Program-made: the position numbers and the translations under genes
The notes under the pieces: generated by a model
The model's input: only the letters and a program-made list of their open reading frames with translations
Databases searched by the model: none
Told to the model about the DNA's origin: nothing
Assembly (NCBI GenBank): GCA_030653635.1
Contig: JAURYZ010000177.1
Coordinates: 1-6,684 of the forward strand
Length of the DNA: 6,684 bases
Direction: 5' to 3'
DNA from: Coriobacteriia bacterium
GTDB taxonomy: Bacteria; Actinomycetota; Coriobacteriia; Anaerosomatales; JAHIQC01
Shown here: one piece after another, positions 1 to 5,408 of the stretch
Layout: the number at the start of each line of letters is the position of its first letter
How positions within the stretch are numbered: the stretch's first letter is position 1

Positions 1-341
1 CCGCCATCACCCGCGCCGAAGGTGCACGCGGTGCCGCGATCCTGGAAGCCGAAGGCAAAGCGCAGGCCATCAAGAGCGTCGCCGAGGCTGAGAAGTTCCA
101 AAAGATCGCGCTGGCTCAGGGTGAATCGGATGCCATCAAGAACGTGTTCGCCGCGATCCATGAAGGCAAGCCGACCAACGATCTGATTGCCATTCGATAC
201 CTGGAGTCGCTCAAGTCCATCGCCAACGGCCAGGCCAACAAGGTCTTCCTGCCGATGGAGATCAGCGGCATCTTGGGCAGCATCGCCGGGATAGCCGAAC
301 TGTTCAACGATTCGCCGAAGAAGAGCTCCAAAGAAGAGTAG
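1..341 (+). CDS. SPFH/Band 7 (stomatin/paraslipin-like) protein, C-terminal fragment
   Basis: This reading frame is open from the left edge (first full codon at 3) to a TAG at 339-341, giving the last 112 residues of a protein that starts outside the window. The visible part begins with an Ala/Glu/Lys-rich helix containing EAEGKAQAIKSVAEAEK and then ALAQGESDAI, the coiled-coil segment that follows the SPFH domain in stomatins, paraslipins (SLP-2 type) and HflK/C relatives. Next come IRYLESLKSIANGQANKVFL and a short Gly/Ile-rich stretch, typical of the C-terminus of bacterial paraslipins, then a charged tail (PKKSSKEE). Family members are membrane-anchored by an N-terminal segment and form oligomeric scaffolds that organise membrane domains or modulate proteases; an NfeD partner is often adjacent, and if present here it lies outside the window. 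The specific role cannot be told from this fragment. It converges on the FTR-Rieske gene with only 12 nt between stop codons. Confidence 0.85.
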   Translation, partial: AITRAEGARGAAILEAEGKAQAIKSVAEAEKFQKIALAQGESDAIKNVFAAIHEGKPTNDLIAIRYLESLKSIANGQANKVFLPMEISGILGSIAGIAELFNDSPKKSSKEE

Positions 342-353
342 GACGCGGGGAGC

Positions 354-1028
354 TTAGATTCGGATGAAGACGAAATCGTCCCGGACGACGGTCTCGAACG
401 TTCGGACATCCGCATTGGGATGATCGGTGGTGCCGTCGCGGACATCGTAACGCCAGCCATGCCAGGGGCACATGGCCATGTAGCCATCCATGAGTCCCTC
501 ACCGAGAGGGCCGAAGGCGTGGCGGCACACGTTGGACAGTGCGAAGAACTCGTCACCGACCCGCGCTACGGCGATATCCCGCTTGCCGATCTTGATGTGG
601 CGGATCTGGCCGCTGGGCAGGTCCGCCAATGCGAAAGCGGGAACATCGATGGGGCCTTCCGGCTCCTCGATGACACCCAGAAGCTCTTCCCCGTCTTCCA
701 CATCAGCCAAGATGAACAGCCCACACCAGCATTTGCGTATACGCGCGAACTCATCGCGATAGAACGGGATGCACGGGCACACAATCTGAGCGTCTTGCTT
801 CGGATCGCCCGAGCGGACGCGGCAGGGACAGTAGATGTCGCCGTCGCGCTCCAATATCTCGAGCTCGGCCTCGAGCACTTCGTCGACGAACTCGGTCTCC
901 GTATTGAACTTGTAGCCGAGCCTGGCGACGAAGGGCTCCATGAATGCCTTGAGGTCGTCGATGCCGGTGCCCGGCTCGAACATGCTGCGCTTGTGGCGTG
1001 AGGTGCCAGCAGGTGTCCCATCACTCAC
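354..1028 (-). CDS. Ferredoxin-thioredoxin reductase-type catalytic domain fused to a Rieske [2Fe-2S] domain
   Basis: A 224-residue protein with two redox domains. Residues about 22-115 match the catalytic (beta) subunit of ferredoxin-thioredoxin reductase and the related ferredoxin:disulfide reductases: CPCR at 67-70, CPC at 84-86 and CWCGLF at 100-105. In the family one Cys of the first CPC and the last Cys of the third motif form the active disulfide, and the other four hold a [4Fe-4S] cluster. The third motif is CWC, not the plant/cyanobacterial CHC, and the spacing to it is longer (13 residues rather than 8). Residues about 129-224 are a Rieske domain of the soluble NirD/ferredoxin type: CRH at 168-170 and CPWH at 187-190, supplying the two Cys and two His ligands. 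No signal peptide or membrane segment is seen, so it is cytoplasmic. The GTG start overlaps the glutaredoxin stop (GTGA), implying translational coupling. Inferred role: ferredoxin-driven reduction of disulfides, probably with the adjacent glutaredoxin; the Rieske cluster may be an extra electron entry or exit. No FTR alpha subunit is present. Confidence 0.88.
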   Translation of the reverse strand: MSDGTPAGTSRHKRSMFEPGTGIDDLKAFMEPFVARLGYKFNTETEFVDEVLEAELEILERDGDIYCPCRVRSGDPKQDAQIVCPCIPFYRDEFARIRKCWCGLFILADVEDGEELLGVIEEPEGPIDVPAFALADLPSGQIRHIKIGKRDIAVARVGDEFFALSNVCRHAFGPLGEGLMDGYMAMCPWHGWRYDVRDGTTDHPNADVRTFETVVRDDFVFIRI

Positions 1029-1270
1029 AGCGACAACAACTCCTTGATGCGCTTCTTGTTAAAGCCCACGATCACTTCTTCGCCAATGACCGCAACGGGG
1101 AACGACGCGCCTCCAGAGATGCGTCTGACCTCAGCCACGGCGTCCTCGCGCTCTGTTCCTTCGAGGAGGTCCACCTCGACCATCTCGTAATCGACGGCCG
1201 CTTCGTCAAGGAACTTCTTGGTCATTCGACAGTAGGGGCAGGTCGACAGTGCATACAGCTTGATGAGCAT
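1025..1270 (-). CDS. Glutaredoxin-family thiol-disulfide oxidoreductase (CPYC)
   Basis: An 81-residue protein, the normal size of a minimal glutaredoxin/NrdH-like fold. It opens with a beta strand (LIKLYALS) followed directly by the CPYC dithiol active site at residues 11-14. GGASFPVAVIG at about 53-63 contains the cis-Pro strand of thioredoxin folds, and GFNKKRIKELL at 69-79 matches the final helix. The CPYC site indicates a dithiol enzyme able to reduce protein disulfides in the cytoplasm. A strong Shine-Dalgarno (GGAGG, 1276-1280) sits 5 nt before the ATG, which supports this start. The gene ends inside the start codon of the FTR-Rieske gene (4-nt overlap), so the pair is expected to be co-translated. 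It is reasonable to infer that the FTR domain, or a low-molecular-weight thiol, is its reductant; NrdH and glutathione-type glutaredoxins are the main alternatives. Confidence 0.9.
   Translation of the reverse strand: MLIKLYALSTCPYCRMTKKFLDEAAVDYEMVEVDLLEGTEREDAVAEVRRISGGASFPVAVIGEEVIVGFNKKRIKELLSL
1040..1045 (-). promoter_or_regulatory. Ribosome binding site of the FTR-Rieske gene, inside the glutaredoxin gene
   Basis: AAGGAG on the minus strand, within the last codons of the glutaredoxin gene, stands 11 nt before the GTG at 1028-1026. The spacing is somewhat long, so re-initiation through the GTGA overlap probably contributes. An in-frame Met at residue 16 is an alternative start that would not remove any domain. 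Confidence 0.5.
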
Positions 1271-1495
1271 GTCCGCCTCCAGAGGTGTACTTGCGGGAGT
1301 TTGTCTTAATGGACTCTTCGTTTCGTATCTTCCACATTCTCGGCGATGACCAACACGTGAGGCCCAGGAACACTTTCGGTACCCACGTTCGCGTCCGTGT
1401 CATCATCATGGTGGTGCATGCCGATGCGAAGGTATGGGTAGTGTCACAAAGGGGCGACGGTATCGACGCTCACATGAACTGAAAGCGGGGACGAG
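1271..1495. other. Divergent intergenic region between the glutaredoxin and NDH-2 operons
   Basis: About 225 bp separating two operons transcribed away from each other, so it should carry both promoters. I found no convincing -35/-10 pair on either strand. A short inverted repeat GCAT-N4-ATGC lies at 1416-1427, and an imperfect palindrome made of CAT and GTG triplets at 1401-1416. Neither matches a regulator site I can name. The short open frames that cross this region have no recognisable protein features. Confidence 0.4.
1276..1280 (-). promoter_or_regulatory. Ribosome binding site of the glutaredoxin gene
   Basis: On the minus strand GGAGG lies 5 nt upstream of the ATG at 1270-1268. It is a near-perfect anti-16S match and fixes the start of the glutaredoxin gene. 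Confidence 0.75.
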
Positions 1496-2770
1496 GTGCA
1501 GACAACATCCAAGAACGGTTGCGTCGCGGATAGTGGCGCGCGCCGGGTGGTCATAGCTGGCGGCGGGTACGCGGGAACGACACTCGCGGTCAATCTCGGC
1601 AGGGCGATCAAGCCCGGCGACGACATCGAGATAATGCTTATCGAGCCCAACCCGTGCCAGCAGGCACTCTCTGAGCTCGATCTGGTCGCGGTAGGTCCTC
1701 CTCGGCCGGAGTTTTGTGAACTGTGGCATCCTACGGTGTTCAAGAACCTGCCGGTCACGGTGTGCTACAACCGCGTGGACCGCGTGGATCCCGAGCGTCG
1801 CTTGGTGACTGTCGGGCCGCGCGGCGAAGCCGGTCAGGAAGTCCCCTACTGGCGACTCGTGATCGCGACGGGAGCCATAGCGTTCGTGCCCCCGGTCGAG
1901 GGGCTCTTGGAGCACGCCGGCACGATGTGGTCGGTCGAGGACGCTCAGGATCTCCAGCGGCGGATTGAGGCGGCCTTCAGGCGCGCGGCGATGATCGCCG
2001 ATCGTGATGAGCGTCGCCACGTGCTGAGCTTCACCGTGATCGGAGGCGGCGCCACCGGCATCGAGATCGTGGGCACGCTGGGCCAGATGCTGCCCAGCAG
2101 GGCGGCTGACGCGGGCCTGGACCCGGCAGATATGACCGTAAGACTCGTCGAGGGCCGTTCGCAAATCCTCTACGACCTGCCCGAGCCGCAGCGTGCCAAG
2201 GCTGTGCGCAGGCTTGAGCGCATGGGCGTGGAACTCGTGTTGGGCTCGATGGTGTCGCGCGTCGACGCAACGACGGTCTACCTGGCCGACGGCCGCGAGA
2301 TCGACGCCACCGTTCTTGTGTTCTGCGGCGGAGCCAAACCCGATCCTGACGCGATCGGCTGGGGCCTTGAGGCCGACAACGGCGGACGGCTGGTGGTCGA
2401 TGAGACCTGTCGCTCCAAGCAATACCCCGACATCTACATCGTGGGTGATGTCGCATCGTTCCGCGATCCAAAGATGAACCGCACGCTGCCCATGCTCGCC
2501 CAGTTCGCCATCACCGAATCACAGCACTGCGCGGGCAGCATCCTTAAGGAAGCCAGAGGGCAGACGCCCGACCCCTTCGTGCCTCACATGCACGGCGAGT
2601 TCGTGAGTGTGGGCCCGCGCTGGGGCGTCGGCTGGATGTTCGGCATGAACGTAAGCGGCATCCCGGCCATCATCATGAAGCGGCTCACCTACGTCCTTTA
2701 CTGGTGGCAGGTCGGTGGGATTTCGCTCGCATGGAAGCGTCTGCGCGAGATGCTCGCAATGGCGCGGTAG
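1496..2770 (+). CDS. ndh: Type II NADH dehydrogenase (NDH-2), FAD-dependent NADH:quinone oxidoreductase
   Basis: A 424-residue two-dinucleotide-binding-domain flavoprotein. The N-terminal FAD Rossmann motif is VVIAGGGYAG at 18-27, and the ATGA motif follows at 124-127. The NADH-binding Rossmann motif is FTVIGGGATG at 179-188. The second FAD contact is DIYIVGDVASF at 312-322, followed by AQFAITESQ at 335-343, which resembles the AQxAxQ quinone-site motif of NDH-2. The C-terminal 30 residues (YWWQVGG, AWKRLR) suit the amphipathic membrane-binding helices of this family. The paired catalytic cysteines expected of sulfide:quinone reductases are not evident, making NDH-2 the better call, though the wider family is hard to separate by sequence. 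Reaction: oxidation of cytoplasmic NADH with reduction of membrane quinone, without proton pumping. The GTG start has a modest G-rich site (GGGG at 1487-1490) ahead of it. The gene is followed after 37 nt by the octahaem cytochrome, implying a shared transcript. Confidence 0.85.
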   Translation: MQTTSKNGCVADSGARRVVIAGGGYAGTTLAVNLGRAIKPGDDIEIMLIEPNPCQQALSELDLVAVGPPRPEFCELWHPTVFKNLPVTVCYNRVDRVDPERRLVTVGPRGEAGQEVPYWRLVIATGAIAFVPPVEGLLEHAGTMWSVEDAQDLQRRIEAAFRRAAMIADRDERRHVLSFTVIGGGATGIEIVGTLGQMLPSRAADAGLDPADMTVRLVEGRSQILYDLPEPQRAKAVRRLERMGVELVLGSMVSRVDATTVYLADGREIDATVLVFCGGAKPDPDAIGWGLEADNGGRLVVDETCRSKQYPDIYIVGDVASFRDPKMNRTLPMLAQFAITESQHCAGSILKEARGQTPDPFVPHMHGEFVSVGPRWGVGWMFGMNVSGIPAIIMKRLTYVLYWWQVGGISLAWKRLREMLAMAR

Positions 2771-2792
2771 GCTTGCCGAGGAGGCGCAACTG

Positions 2793-2800
2793 AGAGGGGA
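2793..2800 (+). promoter_or_regulatory. Probable ribosome binding site of the octahaem cytochrome gene
   Basis: AGAGGGGA lies 7 nt before the ATG at 2808 and supports that start, which places a complete lipoprotein signal peptide at the N-terminus. A stronger GAGGAGG at 2778-2784 is too far from the ATG (23 nt) but only 5 nt from an in-frame CTG at 2790. Confidence 0.5.
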
Positions 2801-2807
2801 TGGAGTC

Positions 2808-4508
2808 ATGAGGGGTATCGGAGCGCGTAGGACAGGCATAGCGGTTCTCGCAGCACTCACGATTGGCTTGCTGCTCGTGCTCACCGGATGCGGAGCCGAG
2901 CCGACCAGCTCATCTGAGCGGGCGGCGCAGGAATCGTGCGGCGGATCTGAGTGCCACGACGACGTGATTGCCGTGCGGGCGAACGGCCCGCACAAGGACG
3001 CAGAATGCCTCACGTGCCACGAGGGCGCGGACGGGGAGCATGCAACAGACCCACAAGCGACCGATGCGGACATCGCATGGGAGATCGAGTCATGCGCGGG
3101 TTGCCATGAGGGTGAAGCGGTGACCTACCTCTACGACGACAATGCAAAGCCCGGCCCGTTTGGCGGCTCCCAACGTATCCCAGCGCAGCCCAAGGCAGAC
3201 ACGTTCCCGCTCTACAACCAGATCGTGGCCGGACACGCGTTCGCCAAGGACTACAACGAGGAGGGCGCGCACGCCTTCATGATGAAGGACCACCGCGAGA
3301 CCACCCGCGGCAAGTTCGAGACCTGCGTTCAGTGCAAGTCGACCAAGGTGGCGTATGCGTGGAAAACAGGCAAAGCGCTCGTTGTTGAGAACGACACCGC
3401 CGTCGAGCTGAACCACACCAAGACAGCCGACGCCCCGGCCAAGTCACTCAAGGTGCCCGCTGGCACCACGATTACCTACTCGACCGACGAGAAGACACGG
3501 GCCGTCGATGCAAAGGTCACCACGCCGGACGGCAAGACGTTCACCTCCAAACCCGACAAGAGCATGGATGCCACCGCGAACTACAACATGACTTGGGCGA
3601 GCACGATTGCGGCTACCACAGAGACTGAAGACTACGGTACGAGCTGTAGCCACTGCCACGATCCACACTCCGCGAAGCTCGACTACATGCGAGATTCGAT
3701 GCTCGACGCGATCGCCAACGGCGGAGTCGAAGGGTCAGGCGGTGTGAACCCCTATGCGAGTTCGCCGAATACGGATATCAAGCAGGCCAAACTCAGCGAT
3801 AAGCGGATACTCGCCTGCGCCCAGTGCCACGTGGAGTACACCTGCGGAAAGAGCGGCGTTGACGGTGTCGATCGAGACGCGTTCGGTTGGTCAAAAGCGA
3901 GCGACTTGCACCGCCTCTACACCGATGTGTTCGAGTACAAGCAGGACTGGCGACACAAGGTCATCGGCCAGCCGCTCATCAAGAGCCAGCACTCGGAGAC
4001 CGAGCTGTACTGGGAGAGTGTCCACTACGACGCCGGCGTGGCGTGTTCGGACTGCCATATGCCCGAGGTACGCGATACGAACGGACGCATTTTCAGAAGC
4101 CACTGGATGACGAGCCCATTCAAGTACGAGAGCAACGAACTGTTCGCCAAATTCGCGACCTCCACCGGACTCGACGCAAGCTACAACGACAAGCCTTGTG
4201 CCAGATGTCATGAGGATCGCACTGCAGCGGGCATGGCGCAGCAGAAGGCTGTCTTCGAACGTCAAAAGCACGTTCAGCAGCTCTTGGCCGACTCTGCCGG
4301 GGCACTCGGGACCCTGAAGCCCACGGAGGCGAAATACAACGAAGCGTTGCTCGCCCACCGACAGGCACATGTGCTGTGGGAGAACCTCATCGTGAGTGAG
4401 AATTCGATGGGCTTCCACAACTACGAGGAGGTCATGGACTCTCTGGCCGCAGCCGAGAAGTTCGCGAATCAGGCGCTTGCCATCGCAATGGCTCTGCCAC
4501 AGAAGTGA
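2808..4508 (+). CDS. Octahaem cytochrome c nitrite reductase (ONR/NrfA-type), lipoprotein
   Basis: A 566-residue exported multihaem cytochrome, counted from the ATG at 2808; the frame is open further upstream, but that would bury the signal. Residues 1-28 are a lipoprotein signal peptide: arginines, a hydrophobic core and the lipobox LTGC (Cys28), so the protein should sit on the outer membrane face. Eight haem sites follow: CGGSECH (44-50), CLTCH (67-71), CAGCH (96-100), CVQCK (173-177), CSHCH (280-284), CAQCH (337-341), CSDCH (413-417) and CARCH (464-468). Three N-terminal haems, then a CXXCK catalytic haem fourth, then four CXXCH, is the order of the octahaem nitrite reductases of the Thioalkalivibrio TvNiR type; pentahaem NrfA lacks the first three. 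Shared family motifs include IVAGHAFA, HAFMMKDH, CAQCHVEYTC with Tyr344/Cys346, SQH (393-395), GVACSDCHMP and ENSMGFHN. The family reduces nitrite (and hydroxylamine, sulfite) with six electrons. Oddities: haem 1 is CX4CH, the usual active-site Arg appears to be Gly153, and about 190-276 is an insertion. The substrate is therefore inferred. Confidence 0.9.
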   Translation: MRGIGARRTGIAVLAALTIGLLLVLTGCGAEPTSSSERAAQESCGGSECHDDVIAVRANGPHKDAECLTCHEGADGEHATDPQATDADIAWEIESCAGCHEGEAVTYLYDDNAKPGPFGGSQRIPAQPKADTFPLYNQIVAGHAFAKDYNEEGAHAFMMKDHRETTRGKFETCVQCKSTKVAYAWKTGKALVVENDTAVELNHTKTADAPAKSLKVPAGTTITYSTDEKTRAVDAKVTTPDGKTFTSKPDKSMDATANYNMTWASTIAATTETEDYGTSCSHCHDPHSAKLDYMRDSMLDAIANGGVEGSGGVNPYASSPNTDIKQAKLSDKRILACAQCHVEYTCGKSGVDGVDRDAFGWSKASDLHRLYTDVFEYKQDWRHKVIGQPLIKSQHSETELYWESVHYDAGVACSDCHMPEVRDTNGRIFRSHWMTSPFKYESNELFAKFATSTGLDASYNDKPCARCHEDRTAAGMAQQKAVFERQKHVQQLLADSAGALGTLKPTEAKYNEALLAHRQAHVLWENLIVSENSMGFHNYEEVMDSLAAAEKFANQALAIAMALPQK

Positions 4509-4571
4509 GTCTGTGATCGCGACTTGAGGTACGCACGGACAGCCTGGCACCCGCATGTCGGTGCTCCACGC

Positions 4572-4577
4572 TACAAT
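4572..4577 (+). promoter_or_regulatory. -10 box for a leaderless transcript of the YycJ-type gene
   Basis: TACAAT, one mismatch from TATAAT, ends 6 nt before the A of the ATG at 4584. Transcription would therefore start at or within a base or so of the start codon. No Shine-Dalgarno is seen before this ATG, as expected for a leaderless mRNA of the kind common in Actinomycetota. No clear -35 element is present at 16-18 nt upstream. Confidence 0.6.
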
Positions 4578-4583
4578 GCGCGC

Positions 4584-5402
4584 ATGCCCTCAACCGACGC
4601 GACACCCCACACGCATACAGCGGCCTGCCTCGAGGTAACCTTCCTTGGCTCGGGCTCCAGCGGCAATGCCACGCTCGTGCGCCACGGCAAAGACGCCCTG
4701 CTGATCGACACTGGCTTCTCGGCGCGCGAGACCATGCGCCGACTCGCCGATTCCGGCACCGATCCGAGCATCCTTAGCGCCATACTCGTCACCCACGAGC
4801 ACTCCGACCACATCTCGGGCATCAGGGTGCTGGCAGCCAAACTCGACATCCCCGTCTTCGCCACCCGGGGAACCGTCGAAGATGCGCCCTTAGGCGCGCT
4901 CTCCCCCAACGTCGAGATCTTGGTGCCGGGCGAACCGGTGACAATCGCCGACATGGAGGTGCTGCCGTTCGCGGTCTCACACGACGCCGCCGAACCGGTC
5001 GGGTTCCGGATCACCGGCCCGTGCGGCACCTCGTTCGGGCTCGTGACTGACACCGGCGTAATGACACCCGAGGCCATCGAGGCTCTGGCAAAGTGCGTTC
5101 TCCTCGGCATCGAATGCAACCATGACACTGAGATGCTACGGACCGGACCCTACCCCTGGTTCCTCAAAGAGCGCATCGCTTCATCGCGCGGACACCTGTC
5201 CAATGCAGCCGCGCTCGCGGCCGTCGAGGCGCTCGCCTCAGACAAGCTGCGCGCCGTGTTCGGCGTTCACATCTCAAGCAAGAACAATACCCATGATTTG
5301 GTTGCCGAGGAGTTGCGCGCCACGCTCACGCGACTTGGACTCGATGTGCAGGGAGCGCCGGTCCGCCAGGACAGGTGCAGTGAGTCGGCCACAGGGCGCT
5401 GA
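4584..5402 (+). CDS. yycJ: Metallo-beta-lactamase-fold hydrolase, YycJ/WalJ family
   Basis: A 272-residue cytoplasmic protein, close to the usual length of YycJ/WalJ (about 265). The N-terminus has the family signature FLGSGSSGNATLV at 20-32 and DTGFS at 42-46. Metal ligands are visible in order: THEHSDH at 70-76 (the HxHxDH dinuclear site), His133 in SHDA, Asp156 in TDTG, and the C-terminal RGHLSN (His204) and VHISSKNN (His229). These proteins bind two metals. In Firmicutes the homologue is encoded with the WalRK cell-wall regulators and has been linked to DNA repair; neither walR nor walK is next to it here, so the cellular role is open. The frame extends upstream to a TTG at 4524, but the ATG at 4584 is chosen because a -10 box lies directly ahead of it and homologues begin near here. 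It converges on the ABC gene, with 6 nt between stop codons and no visible terminator. Confidence 0.88.
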   Translation: MPSTDATPHTHTAACLEVTFLGSGSSGNATLVRHGKDALLIDTGFSARETMRRLADSGTDPSILSAILVTHEHSDHISGIRVLAAKLDIPVFATRGTVEDAPLGALSPNVEILVPGEPVTIADMEVLPFAVSHDAAEPVGFRITGPCGTSFGLVTDTGVMTPEAIEALAKCVLLGIECNHDTEMLRTGPYPWFLKERIASSRGHLSNAAALAAVEALASDKLRAVFGVHISSKNNTHDLVAEELRATLTRLGLDVQGAPVRQDRCSESATGR

Positions 5403-5408
5403 GTTGAT

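Noticed and set aside
342..353. Terminator between the converging SPFH and FTR-Rieske genes
   Set aside because: Only 12 nt separate the stop codons and no inverted repeat or T-run is present.
420..1001. Plus-strand open frame (193 codons) opposite the FTR-Rieske gene
   Set aside because: The opposite strand carries all the cluster-binding motifs in order; this frame has no recognisable features.
1206..1482. Short open frames on both strands in the divergent region (1206-1409 minus and 1285-1482 plus)
   Set aside because: They overlap the glutaredoxin gene or the expected promoters, have no clear ribosome sites, and show no protein-like pattern.
1406..2422. Long minus-strand open frame (338 codons) opposite the NDH-2 gene
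   Set aside because: It is an antisense shadow in GC-rich DNA: its translation has no family motif, whereas the plus strand has clear Rossmann and FAD motifs.
2715..2807. Upstream extension of the cytochrome frame into the NDH-2 gene
   Set aside because: Starting at 2715 would overlap NDH-2 by 56 nt and put 31 residues ahead of a complete lipoprotein signal peptide; the ATG at 2808 has a suitable ribosome site.
3891..4556. Minus-strand open frame (221 codons) opposite the cytochrome gene
   Set aside because: The sense strand encodes haem motifs and conserved nitrite reductase sequence across the same span; the antisense frame lacks any motif.
4545..4559. TGGCAC followed by TGTC as a sigma-54 (-24/-12) promoter
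   Set aside because: The -12 element lacks the invariant GC, and the TACAAT box next to the ATG explains the start better.
4547..4564. Hairpin GCACC-N8-GGTGC as a terminator after the cytochrome gene
   Set aside because: The stem is only 5 bp with an 8-nt loop and no T-run follows; it lies in the promoter region of the next gene.
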